DNA of 64,000 nt from Candidatus Krumholzibacteriota bacterium (GTDB taxonomy: Bacteria > Krumholzibacteriota > Krumholzibacteriia > JAJRXK01), in contig JAJDAC010000016.1 of NCBI GenBank assembly GCA_029262065.1, positions 62,001 through 126,000 on the forward strand, in the 5' to 3' direction. The notes beneath the pieces are model-generated. The model was not told the origin of the DNA and searched no databases. It worked only from the letters and a program-made list of their open reading frames with translations. This document shows, piece by piece, positions 45,902 to 54,703 of this stretch. The stretch's first letter is position 1; each line of letters opens with the position of its first letter. The translations under genes and the position numbers were made by a program.

Positions 45902-47016
45902 GCGCAATCGGTGATCGTGTCAGCCCTGAGATCCATGCTCTGAATCCCTATCAGCCCGGCAAGCCCATTGAGGAACTCCAACGCGAGTTGGGATTACCAC
46001 GCGTGGTCAAGTTGGCCAGCAATGAATACCCCGAGGGTCCCTTCCCGGAAGTACTCGAGGCTCTGAGCCGGGAAATGGCGATCCTCAACCGCTATCCCGA
46101 TCCCACCTGGTTCGAACTGGGCACGGCCATGGCCAGTCATCAGGGTCTGAAGCGCGAGGAACTGCTGTTCGGCAACGGGGCGAACGAGATTCTCGAGCTT
46201 CTGCTGCACGTGTTCACCGAGCCCAAAGACGAGGTGGTCTACGCCAACCCGAGTTTCCCCATCTATCGATTGTTGACCCAGAGTCACCGCGCCCAAGGCG
46301 TGCCGGTGCCGTTGGATGAGAACCACGTGCACGATCTGGAGGCGATGGCTGCGGCCATCACGTCGCGGACCCGTTTGGTCTTCGTCTGCAATCCGAACAA
46401 TCCAACGGGCACATACGTCACGGCAGAAGCGATGGCGGCGTTCATGGCCAAGGTCCCCGCCGACGTCGTGGTGGTACTGGACGAGGCCTACTTCGAGTTC
46501 GTAACGGCCAAGGACTTTCCCTCCTACCATACCCTGCGCAAGACGTATCCCAACCTGGTGTGCTTGCGATCGATGTCGAAGGCCTACAGCCTGGCGGGCC
46601 TGCGCGTGGGTTACGCCATGGGCTCGGTCGAGGTCATCCAATTGTTGCAACGCGTGCGACAGCCGTTCAACGTGAATCGGTTGGCGCAGGTTGCCGCCGT
46701 CGCCGCGTTGGCCCAACGCGAGCGCACGGCCGAGCGACGCGTCGTTACGCGTCGCCGCGTGGACCACCTGGGCGAGAAACTGGTCGAGCTCGGCTGCAAG
46801 GTGGTTCCCTCGCAGACGAACTTCCTCCTGGTGTTTGCCCCGGAACGTTCGCTCGGGCTTTTCGACCGCCTTCTACGCGAGGGTGTGATCGTGCGCCCGA
46901 TGCACCACTTCGGTCTGGACGAAGGTTCATTCCGCGTGAACGTGGGCACCGAGGACGAGAACGAATTCTTCCTGAATGCGCTTTCGCGCGTGCTCGCCGT
47001 GAGCGATACGGTCTGA
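45898..47016 (+). CDS. hisC: Histidinol-phosphate aminotransferase
   Basis: A 372-residue class I/II PLP aminotransferase. Signatures are LASNEYPEGPFP (family LxxNENPxG variant), GNGANEILELLL, NPNNPTGTY, DEAYFEF, and the PLP Lys at residue 228 in SMSKAYSLAGLRVGY. It converts imidazole-acetol phosphate to histidinol phosphate; HisC enzymes often also transaminate aromatic amino acids. It is isolated from other his genes and is followed after 4 bases by aroA, so an aromatic role is plausible. The Asn of the usual NENP site is present as SNEYP. Confidence 0.92.
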   Translation: MSAIGDRVSPEIHALNPYQPGKPIEELQRELGLPRVVKLASNEYPEGPFPEVLEALSREMAILNRYPDPTWFELGTAMASHQGLKREELLFGNGANEILELLLHVFTEPKDEVVYANPSFPIYRLLTQSHRAQGVPVPLDENHVHDLEAMAAAITSRTRLVFVCNPNNPTGTYVTAEAMAAFMAKVPADVVVVLDEAYFEFVTAKDFPSYHTLRKTYPNLVCLRSMSKAYSLAGLRVGYAMGSVEVIQLLQRVRQPFNVNRLAQVAAVAALAQRERTAERRVVTRRRVDHLGEKLVELGCKVVPSQTNFLLVFAPERSLGLFDRLLREGVIVRPMHHFGLDEGSFRVNVGTEDENEFFLNALSRVLAVSDTV

Positions 47017-47020
47017 CCGC

Positions 47021-48322
47021 GTGAGCCCGTCGCTCGTGCTGCGGCCGATCGGCCCGTTGCGGGGCGAAGTCGCACTGCCGGGTGACAAGTCGATCAGTCA
47101 TCGCGCGTTTCTGCTGAATGCCCTGGGAATCGGCCATGCCCGCGTGACGGGAGCCAACCCGGGCGCCGACGTGGCGTCGACCCGCGCCTGCTTGCGTGCA
47201 CTGGGTGTATCGATTCTCGATCGCGATGGGGGATTCGACGTGACCGGTCGCGCCGGCGTGTTGCGACCGTCGGTTGACCGACTCGACTGCGGCAACTCGG
47301 GTACGACCATGCGCCTGCTGGCGGGAATCGTGGCCGCGCAATCGTTCACCAGCACTCTCGATGGAGACGACAGTCTACGCGGTCGACCCATGGGTCGTAT
47401 TGCCACCCCGTTGCGTCACATGGGTGCGCGGGTCGAGGGCCCCCACGCCGGTCGGCGACCGCCTCTGATCATCACGGGCGGTGAACTTCGGGGCGATCGC
47501 TTCGAGTTGCCCGTGGCTTCGGCCCAGTTGAAGAGTTGTGTTCTGTTGGCCGCGGTGACCGGCAGTGTGGCGGTCCAGGTCGTGGAGCCGGGTCCGTCAC
47601 GCGACCATACCGAACGGATGCTACGGGCCATGGGAGCCCCGGTGGAGACGGAGGGCACCGTCATCACTCTGCCCGCGACGGGCGACCTTGCCTGTGTCGA
47701 TGTCTCGGTCCCCGGCGATCCCTCGAGCGCGGCGTTGGTTGCGGTGGCCGTGGCGGCGATCGCGGGCAGCGAGGTCTCGTTCCTGAACGTGCTGCTGAAT
47801 CCGCGGCGCTGTGGATTCGTGGACGTGTTGCGGCGCATGGGGGTCACGATCGGCGTGCACGAGGCAACTCGGGTGGCCGACGAGCCCACGGGAACTCTCA
47901 AGGTCACCGCCGCGAATGCACTGCTGGCCACGACCATCGAGGCTCATGAGATACCCGCGCTGATCGACGAGGTGCCGGCGCTGGCCGTGGTCATGGCACA
48001 GGCGCGGGGCCGTTCCTGGATTCGCGGCGTGGCCGAACTTCGAGTGAAGGAATCCGATCGGGTCGCCGCCGTCATCGAGATGTTGGCGGCATTCGGAATC
48101 GAGTCCGCCGCCGAGGGCGACGACCTGTGGATCGATGGGGGGGTACCGCGGGCGCCCGCCACGCTGCCGGCCAGCGATGACCATCGGATGATCATGGCGG
48201 GAGCGGCCATGGCCTGGGGCTGCCTTCGCGAGGGTGAGACGACGAAAGTTGTCGACGCCGGTCCGGCCGCGGTGAGTTTCCCGGGGTTCTTTCCTCTCGT
48301 GCGGGGATTGGCCGATGCTTGA
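47021..48322 (+). CDS. aroA: 3-phosphoshikimate 1-carboxyvinyltransferase (EPSP synthase)
   Basis: The protein has 433 residues from GTG 47021; no strong ribosome binding site is seen, so translation may depend on coupling with hisC, which ends 4 bases before. Substrate-binding motifs are PGDKSISHRAFLL near the start, DCGNSGTTMRLL at about 87-98, and RVKESDRVAAV near residue 345. The enzyme adds enolpyruvate to shikimate-3-phosphate in the chorismate pathway. It overlaps the following cytidylate-kinase fusion by 8 bases. The hisC-aroA-cmk order resembles the aromatic clusters of many bacteria. Confidence 0.96.
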   Translation: MSPSLVLRPIGPLRGEVALPGDKSISHRAFLLNALGIGHARVTGANPGADVASTRACLRALGVSILDRDGGFDVTGRAGVLRPSVDRLDCGNSGTTMRLLAGIVAAQSFTSTLDGDDSLRGRPMGRIATPLRHMGARVEGPHAGRRPPLIITGGELRGDRFELPVASAQLKSCVLLAAVTGSVAVQVVEPGPSRDHTERMLRAMGAPVETEGTVITLPATGDLACVDVSVPGDPSSAALVAVAVAAIAGSEVSFLNVLLNPRRCGFVDVLRRMGVTIGVHEATRVADEPTGTLKVTAANALLATTIEAHEIPALIDEVPALAVVMAQARGRSWIRGVAELRVKESDRVAAVIEMLAAFGIESAAEGDDLWIDGGVPRAPATLPASDDHRMIMAGAAMAWGCLREGETTKVVDAGPAAVSFPGFFPLVRGLADA

Positions 48323-49667
48323 CCGCGATCCGGTGCACGTCGCCATCGACGGTCCCGCGGGTTCGGGCAAGAGCAGTGTGGCGCGCGAACTCTCGCAACG
48401 CCTGGGTCTGGTTCACCTGGATACGGGAGCCATGTATCGCGCCCTCACGTGGGTTGTTCTCGAGGAAGAGTTGGCGCCCGACGACGGCCCGGCCCTGGCG
48501 GCGCGCCTGGAGGCCATGGACCTGCGCCTGGCCGAGGGGAGTATTCACGCCGATGGCGCCGATATCACGGTCGCGATCCGCGAGGATCGCGTAACCGGCT
48601 TGGTCTCACAGGTGAGCGCCCATGCGCCGGTGCGTGTCGCCATGGTTCAACGACAGCGGGCGCTGGCCGAAGCGTCCACGCAGGGTGCGGTGCTCGAAGG
48701 CCGCGATATCGGCAGTCGGGTCCTGCCCCTGGCTCGCTGCAAGATCTACCTGGACGCGAGCGCCCGGGTCAGGGCGTTGCGTCGTGTCCGCCAGATGAAA
48801 CGCAACGAAGACGAAGCCAGCGTGGCCAGTATGGAGCAGGAGATCGTCGAGCGCGACCGCAAGGACTCGACCCGCGCGCACAGCCCGCTCCTGGTGTCGC
48901 CGGACGCTCACGTGATCGATACCAGCGAGATGGACTTCGAACAGGTCGTGGAAGCCTGCGCGGGTCACGCCCAAGAGGCCGAATCCTACCTGGAAGACGA
49001 CCGCCCGTCGGGCCAGGTCCACCTGGTGCATTGGCAGTACAAAGCGGCGCACGTGATCCTGAATTTCCTGTATAGCGTGTTCGCAGGCGGCCTGCGCGTA
49101 TACGGTCGCGACCATCAGCACGCACGATCTGGCTTCATCTACTCCAGCAACCACGTCTCGAATCTGGATCCGCCCGCCCTCGGTGCCGCCCTGACCCGGG
49201 AGGTGTACTTCCTGGCCAAGAGCGAACTGTTCTTTTGGCCGCTCGCGCCGGCCATTCGCTTCATGAACGCTATTCCCATCATCCGGGGCCGATTCGACGC
49301 CAAGGCATTCGAGGCGGCCACCGAACGGTTGACCGCGGGGTTCAGCATCCTGATTTTCCCCGAGGGCACCCGAAGGCCGGTCGGCCGGCCAGGACCGGTA
49401 AAGAAGGGGTTGGGCCTGCTCGCCATCATGAGCCAGCACCCCTACGTGCCCTGCCATGTCAGTGGCACGAAGCACTTCTGGCGCACGATGTTGAGGCTCC
49501 AGCCCCTCGAGGTGCGTTTGGGGCCGCCGGTCAGGCTGCATGCGATCGAGCATCTAAGGCAGTTGGGCCTCAGCGAGAACCAGATCCACGTCAGGGTGGG
49601 GGACCTGTTTCTGGAGCAGCTCCGATCGCTGGGGGACCGGGCCCGCGGAAATCGAAGCGCCTCTTGA
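48315..49667 (+). CDS. cmk: Cytidylate kinase-PlsC acyltransferase fusion
   Basis: A 450-residue two-domain protein. Residues 5-225 are (d)CMP kinase, with P-loop GPAGSGKS (13-20), DTGAMYRALT, LEGRDIGSRVLP and RRVRQMKR. Residues about 240-430 are a PlsC-type 1-acyl-glycerol-3-phosphate acyltransferase, with the catalytic box NHVSNLD (279-285) and FPEGTR (348-353). In many bacteria cmk, plsC and rpsA are separate neighbours; here the first two are one reading frame with no stop between them. The frame is open throughout, so this is a real fusion and not a misread junction. Both active sites look intact. The stop codon lies in the -35 of the rpsA promoter. Confidence 0.93.
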   Translation: MLDRDPVHVAIDGPAGSGKSSVARELSQRLGLVHLDTGAMYRALTWVVLEEELAPDDGPALAARLEAMDLRLAEGSIHADGADITVAIREDRVTGLVSQVSAHAPVRVAMVQRQRALAEASTQGAVLEGRDIGSRVLPLARCKIYLDASARVRALRRVRQMKRNEDEASVASMEQEIVERDRKDSTRAHSPLLVSPDAHVIDTSEMDFEQVVEACAGHAQEAESYLEDDRPSGQVHLVHWQYKAAHVILNFLYSVFAGGLRVYGRDHQHARSGFIYSSNHVSNLDPPALGAALTREVYFLAKSELFFWPLAPAIRFMNAIPIIRGRFDAKAFEAATERLTAGFSILIFPEGTRRPVGRPGPVKKGLGLLAIMSQHPYVPCHVSGTKHFWRTMLRLQPLEVRLGPPVRLHAIEHLRQLGLSENQIHVRVGDLFLEQLRSLGDRARGNRSAS

Positions 49668-49692
49668 CCTTTTGGCTACTCGTACCTATTCT
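49664..49692 (+). promoter_or_regulatory. rpsA promoter, -35 overlapping the cmk-plsC stop
   Basis: TTGACC (49664-49669), a 17-base spacer and TATTCT (49687-49692). The stop TGA of the cmk-plsC gene (49665-49667) is inside the -35. It has the same hexamers and spacing as the purC promoter. Confidence 0.65.
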
Positions 49693-49747
49693 CTGCGGAT
49701 GTCTGCTTTCGGGCAGGCAAATCTAGTTTAGGAGGCGAATAGCCAAC

Positions 49748-51586
49748 ATGTCCGAAGTTTCTACTCGATCTGCGGGGCGAGAAACCCGCAGCCGGCCCGG
49801 TGCGGGCCGTCCCCTTCGCACCGTAACCTTTGATGTAAAAGATATCGTCAACGCCGAGCTCCTCGAAGATCAGGGGGGTCTCGATCCCGCTGAACTCCTT
49901 GAGATGATCCAGGAGTACGAAAGTACTCTGGCCGAGATCCGTGAGGGTCAGATCGTCAGGGGCAAGGTCGTCAACGTTCTCGATAACGAGGTCCTGGTGG
50001 ACGTCGGTTTCAAGAGCGAAGGAACCATCTCAATCGATGAGTTCCGAGACGGTGAGTCCATCCAGATTGGCGACATGTACGATGTCTATCTGGAGAGCAT
50101 CGAGAATCAGGATGGAGTCATCTCCCTCAGTAAGGAGAAGGCTGACTTCCTCAAGGTCTGGGACGACATCAAGCGCGCATTCGACGCCGGTCGGGTCGTG
50201 CACGGTGTGGTCGATCGTCGCATCAAGGGTGGTCTGGTGGCCAACCTCATGGGCGTCGACGCGTTCCTGCCGGGTTCCCAGGTTGCGCTGCGGCAGGTCC
50301 CCGACCTCGACGCGCTCATCGGCGAAACCTTCGAGTTCCGCATCATCAAGATCAACAAGCGGCGCCGCAACATCGTGGTCAGCCGTCGCGTCGTGCTCGA
50401 AGAAGAACGCGAGAAGAAGAAGAAGAAGCTCATCGCCGAGCTCGAAAAGGGCCAGGTGCGCAAGGGCACCGTCAAGAACATCACTGACTTCGGCGCCTTT
50501 GTCGATCTCGGTGGTATCGACGGTCTGTTGCACATCACCGATCTCTCGTGGGGCCGCGTAAGCCACCCCAGCGAGGTCGTGAACATCGGCGACGAGGTCG
50601 AGGTGAAGGTGCTCGAGTTCGACCGCGATCGCGAGCGTATCAGCCTGGGCCTGAAGCAACTCCAGGCGTATCCCTGGGCGGACGTGGAAGCCAAGTACCC
50701 GGAGAACGGCCTGGTCAACGGCAAGGTCGTGAGCATCACCAACTACGGTGCTTTCGTCGAGTTGGAGAAGGGCATCGAGGGTCTCATCCACATCAGTGAG
50801 ATGAGCTGGACGCGCAACGTGCGTCACCCATCGAAGGTCGTGACCATCGGCGAAGAGGTCGAGGCCATGGTGCTAAAGGTCGACCGCGAGAACGAGAAGA
50901 TCTCGCTGGGTCTGAAGCAAGCCGAGCCCGATCCGTGGGAGAGCCTCGCCGAACGGTACCCCATGGGTACCCAGATCAGCGGCAAGGTTCGCAACCTCAC
51001 CGATTTCGGCGCGTTCGTCGAGGTCGAGGAGGGGATCGACGGGCTGGTTCACATCAGCGACATGAGCTGGACCAAGCGAGTCCGTCACCCCAAGGAGATC
51101 GTCAAGAAGAACGACCTGGTTGAGGTCGTCATTCTCGACATCAACAAGGAGAAGCGCCGGATCAGCTTGGGCATCAAGCAGCTCATGGAGAATCCGTGGG
51201 AAGATCTGGCGGCGCGCTACGATCTGGACACCGTATCCAACGGCAAGGTTGTACGGATGCTCGATCACGGAGCGATCGTGGAGGTCGAGGATCAGGTGGA
51301 GGGTTTCGTACCCCTGCAGCACCTGGGCATCGCCGAAATCGAGCGCCCGCACGAGCACTTCGAGGTGGGTCAGGAGATCCCCATGAAGGTCATCAAGATC
51401 CAGCCGGAGAATCGCAAGATCGTGCTGAGTGCCACCGAGTACTTCAAGGAACACGAGGATGAACATGCCGCGTTCCTGGAAGCCCATCCCAAGCGTGAGC
51501 TCTCCGAAGAGGAACTCGCCTTGCTCGCCAGTGAGCAGGACGAAGAACTCAATCGAGAGCTTGCCGCGGAGGATGCCGAGGCCTAG
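49748..51586 (+). CDS. rpsA: Small ribosomal subunit protein S1 (bS1)
   Basis: The protein has 612 residues from ATG 49748, with TAGGAGG upstream. Six S1 (OB-fold RNA-binding) repeats are visible, starting near GQIVRGKVVNVLDN, GRVVHGVVDRRI, GQVRKGTVKNITDFGAFVD, NGLVNGKVVSITNYGAFVE, GTQISGKVRNLTDFGAFVE and SNGKVVRMLDHGAIVE. S1 brings mRNA to the 30S subunit. The first two repeats are more divergent, as usual, and serve ribosome binding. An acidic tail follows the sixth repeat. It has its own promoter and a strong terminator. Confidence 0.97.
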   Translation: MSEVSTRSAGRETRSRPGAGRPLRTVTFDVKDIVNAELLEDQGGLDPAELLEMIQEYESTLAEIREGQIVRGKVVNVLDNEVLVDVGFKSEGTISIDEFRDGESIQIGDMYDVYLESIENQDGVISLSKEKADFLKVWDDIKRAFDAGRVVHGVVDRRIKGGLVANLMGVDAFLPGSQVALRQVPDLDALIGETFEFRIIKINKRRRNIVVSRRVVLEEEREKKKKKLIAELEKGQVRKGTVKNITDFGAFVDLGGIDGLLHITDLSWGRVSHPSEVVNIGDEVEVKVLEFDRDRERISLGLKQLQAYPWADVEAKYPENGLVNGKVVSITNYGAFVELEKGIEGLIHISEMSWTRNVRHPSKVVTIGEEVEAMVLKVDRENEKISLGLKQAEPDPWESLAERYPMGTQISGKVRNLTDFGAFVEVEEGIDGLVHISDMSWTKRVRHPKEIVKKNDLVEVVILDINKEKRRISLGIKQLMENPWEDLAARYDLDTVSNGKVVRMLDHGAIVEVEDQVEGFVPLQHLGIAEIERPHEHFEVGQEIPMKVIKIQPENRKIVLSATEYFKEHEDEHAAFLEAHPKRELSEEELALLASEQDEELNRELAAEDAEA

Positions 51587-51617
51587 TCTCGGGTGGCGGT
51601 ACAGTCTCTGCAACGTC

Positions 51618-51653
51618 GTAAGGCCCCGCATTTGTGGGGCCTTACTCGTTTCT
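51618..51653 (+). terminator. Rho-independent terminator after rpsA
   Basis: GTAAGGCCCC (51618-51627) pairs perfectly with GGGGCCTTAC (51636-51645), and the loop can close by two further pairs; TCGTTTCT follows. Confidence 0.82.
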
Positions 51654-51682
51654 GCTCATGAACGAGGAAACAAGATCCGGCC

Positions 51683-53020
51683 ATGCGTGTGGCGTTTACA
51701 ACCCTGGGCTGCCGTCTCAATCAATTCGAGACCGAGGGCATGGCGCGCTCGGTGCGTACCTCGCTGGGTACGCCCGACGCCGTCGTCGACTTCGACGCCG
51801 AGGCCGACGTGTACGTCATCAACTCGTGTACGGTGACGGCGCGGGCCGAGCAGAAGTGCCGGCAGTTGGCGCGCGGTATAAAACGCAAACATCCCACCGC
51901 CAAAGTCATGGTGGTCGGCTGCTACGCGCAGTTGCGGGGCGAAGATCTGTTGGCCTCGCCCGAGGTCGACGCCGTGCTGGGCAACGAGGAAAAGCGCGCG
52001 CTACCCGACTATCTGGAACGGGTACAGACCGAACGCTTCGCCGCCGCCGGCCGCTTTCGTCGTGGCATGCCCATGGCCGAAGAGTGGATCGATGAGTTTG
52101 GTGACCACGCGCGCGCCACGGTAAAAGTCCAGGAGGGGTGCAATCTCCGGTGCACCTTCTGCGCCATCTGGAAGGCCCGCGGCCCCAGCCGCAGCCGTCC
52201 GCCACGTCACGTGGTTGAACAGGTGCAGAGACTGGCGGCACGCGGCTACCAGGAGATCGTCCTCGCGGGCGTCCATCTGGGGCACTACGGTCGCGATCTC
52301 GACACCCCGTCATCCTTGCACGAGCTGCTCGACATGCTGCTGGAGCTCGTGGACCCGTCGGTCCGGTTGCGGCTATCGAGCATCGATCCCACGGAAATCG
52401 ACACGGCAATGGTCCAGCGTTTGGTAAAGGACCCCCGTCTGTGTCGATACCTGCATCTACCACTACAGGCCGGCTCCAATCGCACGCTGCGGGCCATGCG
52501 ACGCGCCTACAGCACGGAGTACTACGCCGCACTGCTCGATCAGATCGCGGCCGCGGACCCGGTGTTCGGGGTGGGAGCAGACGTCATCGTCGGTTTCCCG
52601 GGGGAGAGTGAGGCCGACTTCCAGGCCACCTACGACCTCCTGGAGCGGTTGCCGGTGTCGTTCTTCCACGTGTTTCCCTACTCGGATCGTCCCGGCACCT
52701 CGGCTACCACCATGGCCGACAAGGTTCCGCGGGCCGTCGTGGCCCAGCGCAGTGCGCGGCTGCGCGAACTGGGCCAGGCCAAGAAGGCAGGTTTCCTGCA
52801 TTCCCACGTGGGTTCGGTCTACGAGGGCGTTCTCGAACGGTCCGGCCGCGATGGCCAGGCCTTGCTCGATGACTATGCTATGGTTGCGTGCGACGCACCC
52901 GAGCACTGGGTGCGACAGCGATTGCTCATTCGCGTCGATTCCATCGAGGGCATGACCCTACGGGGAAGCGTGCTGGGTCCGGTGGACGCGATCAGCCAGG
53001 ATGGAGCTCGGGTATCATGA
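51683..53020 (+). CDS. mtaB: tRNA t6A37 C2-methylthiotransferase MtaB
   Basis: A 445-residue radical SAM methylthiotransferase from ATG 51683. The N-terminal domain ligates one iron-sulfur cluster through Cys in TLGCRLNQFE, INSCTVTA and VVGCYAQL. The radical SAM cluster motif is EGCNLRCTFC (CxxxCxxC). A C-terminal TRAM-like RNA-binding domain ends the protein. The LGCRLNQFET start fits the MtaB branch, which makes ms2t6A at tRNA position 37. Its stop overlaps the start of miaB (ATGA), so two methylthiotransferases acting on position 37 are co-expressed. Confidence 0.92.
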   Translation: MRVAFTTLGCRLNQFETEGMARSVRTSLGTPDAVVDFDAEADVYVINSCTVTARAEQKCRQLARGIKRKHPTAKVMVVGCYAQLRGEDLLASPEVDAVLGNEEKRALPDYLERVQTERFAAAGRFRRGMPMAEEWIDEFGDHARATVKVQEGCNLRCTFCAIWKARGPSRSRPPRHVVEQVQRLAARGYQEIVLAGVHLGHYGRDLDTPSSLHELLDMLLELVDPSVRLRLSSIDPTEIDTAMVQRLVKDPRLCRYLHLPLQAGSNRTLRAMRRAYSTEYYAALLDQIAAADPVFGVGADVIVGFPGESEADFQATYDLLERLPVSFFHVFPYSDRPGTSATTMADKVPRAVVAQRSARLRELGQAKKAGFLHSHVGSVYEGVLERSGRDGQALLDDYAMVACDAPEHWVRQRLLIRVDSIEGMTLRGSVLGPVDAISQDGARVS

Positions 53021-54378
53021 CCGTGGCGGGAAACGGCAAAGCCGGCAAGCGCGTCTACGTGGAAACGTACGGTTGCCAGATGAACGTGTACGACAGTCGC
53101 GCCATCGAGCAGCTGATGGCGGATGATGGCTACGAACAGGTGAACCGGCCCGATCAGGCCGACGTCATGCTGCTCAATACCTGCGCGGTACGCGACAACG
53201 CCGAGACGCGGGTGCTGGGCCGTATCGGCCAACTCCAATCGCACAAGCGCGACCGGGAGGTCATCCTTGGCATCGTGGGCTGCATGGCCCAGCGCCTGGG
53301 CGACCAATTGGCGGCGCAGAAGAAAGCGGTGGACCTGGTCGTTGGAACCGACAACTACCGGCAGATCCCGGGCATGATCGCGCAGGCACGCGCGGGGGCC
53401 CCGGTGCAGGTGCAGACCCAAGCCGATGGAGTCACCACGTACGACGTGGCGCCCGAACGGGACCCGCTGAACAATAGTCATTTCATTTCCATCACGCGCG
53501 GCTGCGACTACCGATGCACGTTCTGCGTCGTACCGGCCACGCGGGGGATTCTGCGGGCCAAGGATCCCCGTCAGGTCGTGCGCGAAGCCGAGCAGGTGGC
53601 GCGGTCAGGCGGCGTGGAAGTCACGTTGTTGGGTCAGAACGTGACCGCGTACCGCCATCCCGACGCAAGTTTTGCCCAGTTGCTGACCGACGTAGCCAAC
53701 GTTTCGGGGATTCGGCGGGTGCGGTTCCTGACCAGTCACCCCACCGACTTCCCGACCGAAACTCTTCAGGCCATTGCCGACAACGTGGAGGTGTGCCCCT
53801 GGCTCCACATGCCGGTGCAGAGCGGTAGCGATCGCGTGTTGCGGCGCATGAAACGGGGCTACCGTCGCGCCGCCTACATGGAACTGGTGCACCAGGCTCG
53901 ACGTATGCTGCCTGATGTCACGTTCAGCACGGACATGATCGTCGGCTTCCCGGGCGAAACCGAGGACGACTTCGAGCAGACTCTCGACTTGATGCGCGAG
54001 GTGGAATTCGACTCGGCCTTCACTTTCAAATACTCGCCGCGTCCGCAGACGCCGGCCGACCGTTTGGAGGATGACGTTTCCGAGGAGGCCAAGGGCGAGC
54101 GGTTGCAACGATTGCTGCGTGTGCAAGACGAGGTCTGGCAGAAGAAATCGCAGAGCTTGTTGGGAGCGCGTTGCGAGGTGGCGATCGAGGCCGAGGATCA
54201 CAAGGGCTTGGGGTACATGAAGGGGCGGACGCGAAACAATCGCAAGGTCCTGGTTCCCAGAAGCGAGAAATTGAATACCGGAGACGAAGTGTTGGTGCGA
54301 CTCACCGGGGTGCAGGCGACGACGTTCTACGCCGAACCGGTGGGCATGCTTTGGAAGTACGAACATGTGGGTGGCTAG
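53017..54378 (+). CDS. miaB: tRNA i6A37 C2-methylthiotransferase MiaB
   Basis: The protein has 453 residues from ATG 53017; the frame is open to 52888 but only over mtaB. N-terminal cluster Cys residues are in ETYGCQMNVYDS, LLNTCAVRDNA and IVGCMAQRL. The radical SAM motif is GCDYRCTFCVVP, followed by GILRAKDPRQVVREAE, and a TRAM domain at about 375-445. The YGCQMNxxDS start is diagnostic for MiaB, which converts i6A37 to ms2i6A37. MiaA is not in the window. It overlaps the lapA-like start by 14 bases. Confidence 0.95.
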   Translation: MTVAGNGKAGKRVYVETYGCQMNVYDSRAIEQLMADDGYEQVNRPDQADVMLLNTCAVRDNAETRVLGRIGQLQSHKRDREVILGIVGCMAQRLGDQLAAQKKAVDLVVGTDNYRQIPGMIAQARAGAPVQVQTQADGVTTYDVAPERDPLNNSHFISITRGCDYRCTFCVVPATRGILRAKDPRQVVREAEQVARSGGVEVTLLGQNVTAYRHPDASFAQLLTDVANVSGIRRVRFLTSHPTDFPTETLQAIADNVEVCPWLHMPVQSGSDRVLRRMKRGYRRAAYMELVHQARRMLPDVTFSTDMIVGFPGETEDDFEQTLDLMREVEFDSAFTFKYSPRPQTPADRLEDDVSEEAKGERLQRLLRVQDEVWQKKSQSLLGARCEVAIEAEDHKGLGYMKGRTRNNRKVLVPRSEKLNTGDEVLVRLTGVQATTFYAEPVGMLWKYEHVGG

Positions 54379-54703
54379 AATTGTTCTCTTCGTGGCTCTG
54401 CTGAGCACCTTCATCTGGGTGGCTTTGCAGAACACGCAATTGGTCGACGTCCGGGTATTCACCAAGACCTTCCTGGGCATCCGATTGTTCGTGGTCATGT
54501 TTCTCAGCGTGCTACTGGGATTCACCGCGGGCTTGCTGCTGGCCGCGATGCGCGAGGTGAGACTGCGTCTGGCCCTGTCACGCGAGCAGAAGGAAAAGGT
54601 GGGGCTCAAGCGCGAAATCGGTGACCTGCGGGCGGCCCCGTTGCAGGGGCTCGAGGCCGAGGTGGCCAGCGACGTCACGACTGTCGACCGAGTTTCGGAG
54701 TGA
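54365..54703 (+). CDS. lapA: LapA-like inner-membrane protein
   Basis: A 112-residue protein with two hydrophobic segments (about 4-22 and 40-62) separated by QNTQLVDVRVFTKTF, the LapA (DUF1049) pattern, and a basic, helical cytoplasmic tail. In E. coli LapA works with LapB in lipopolysaccharide assembly and LpxC control at the inner membrane. The lapB-like gene follows with a TGATG overlap, which supports the pair. The start ATG lies 14 bases inside miaB. Confidence 0.8.
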   Translation: MWVARIVLFVALLSTFIWVALQNTQLVDVRVFTKTFLGIRLFVVMFLSVLLGFTAGLLLAAMREVRLRLALSREQKEKVGLKREIGDLRAAPLQGLEAEVASDVTTVDRVSE

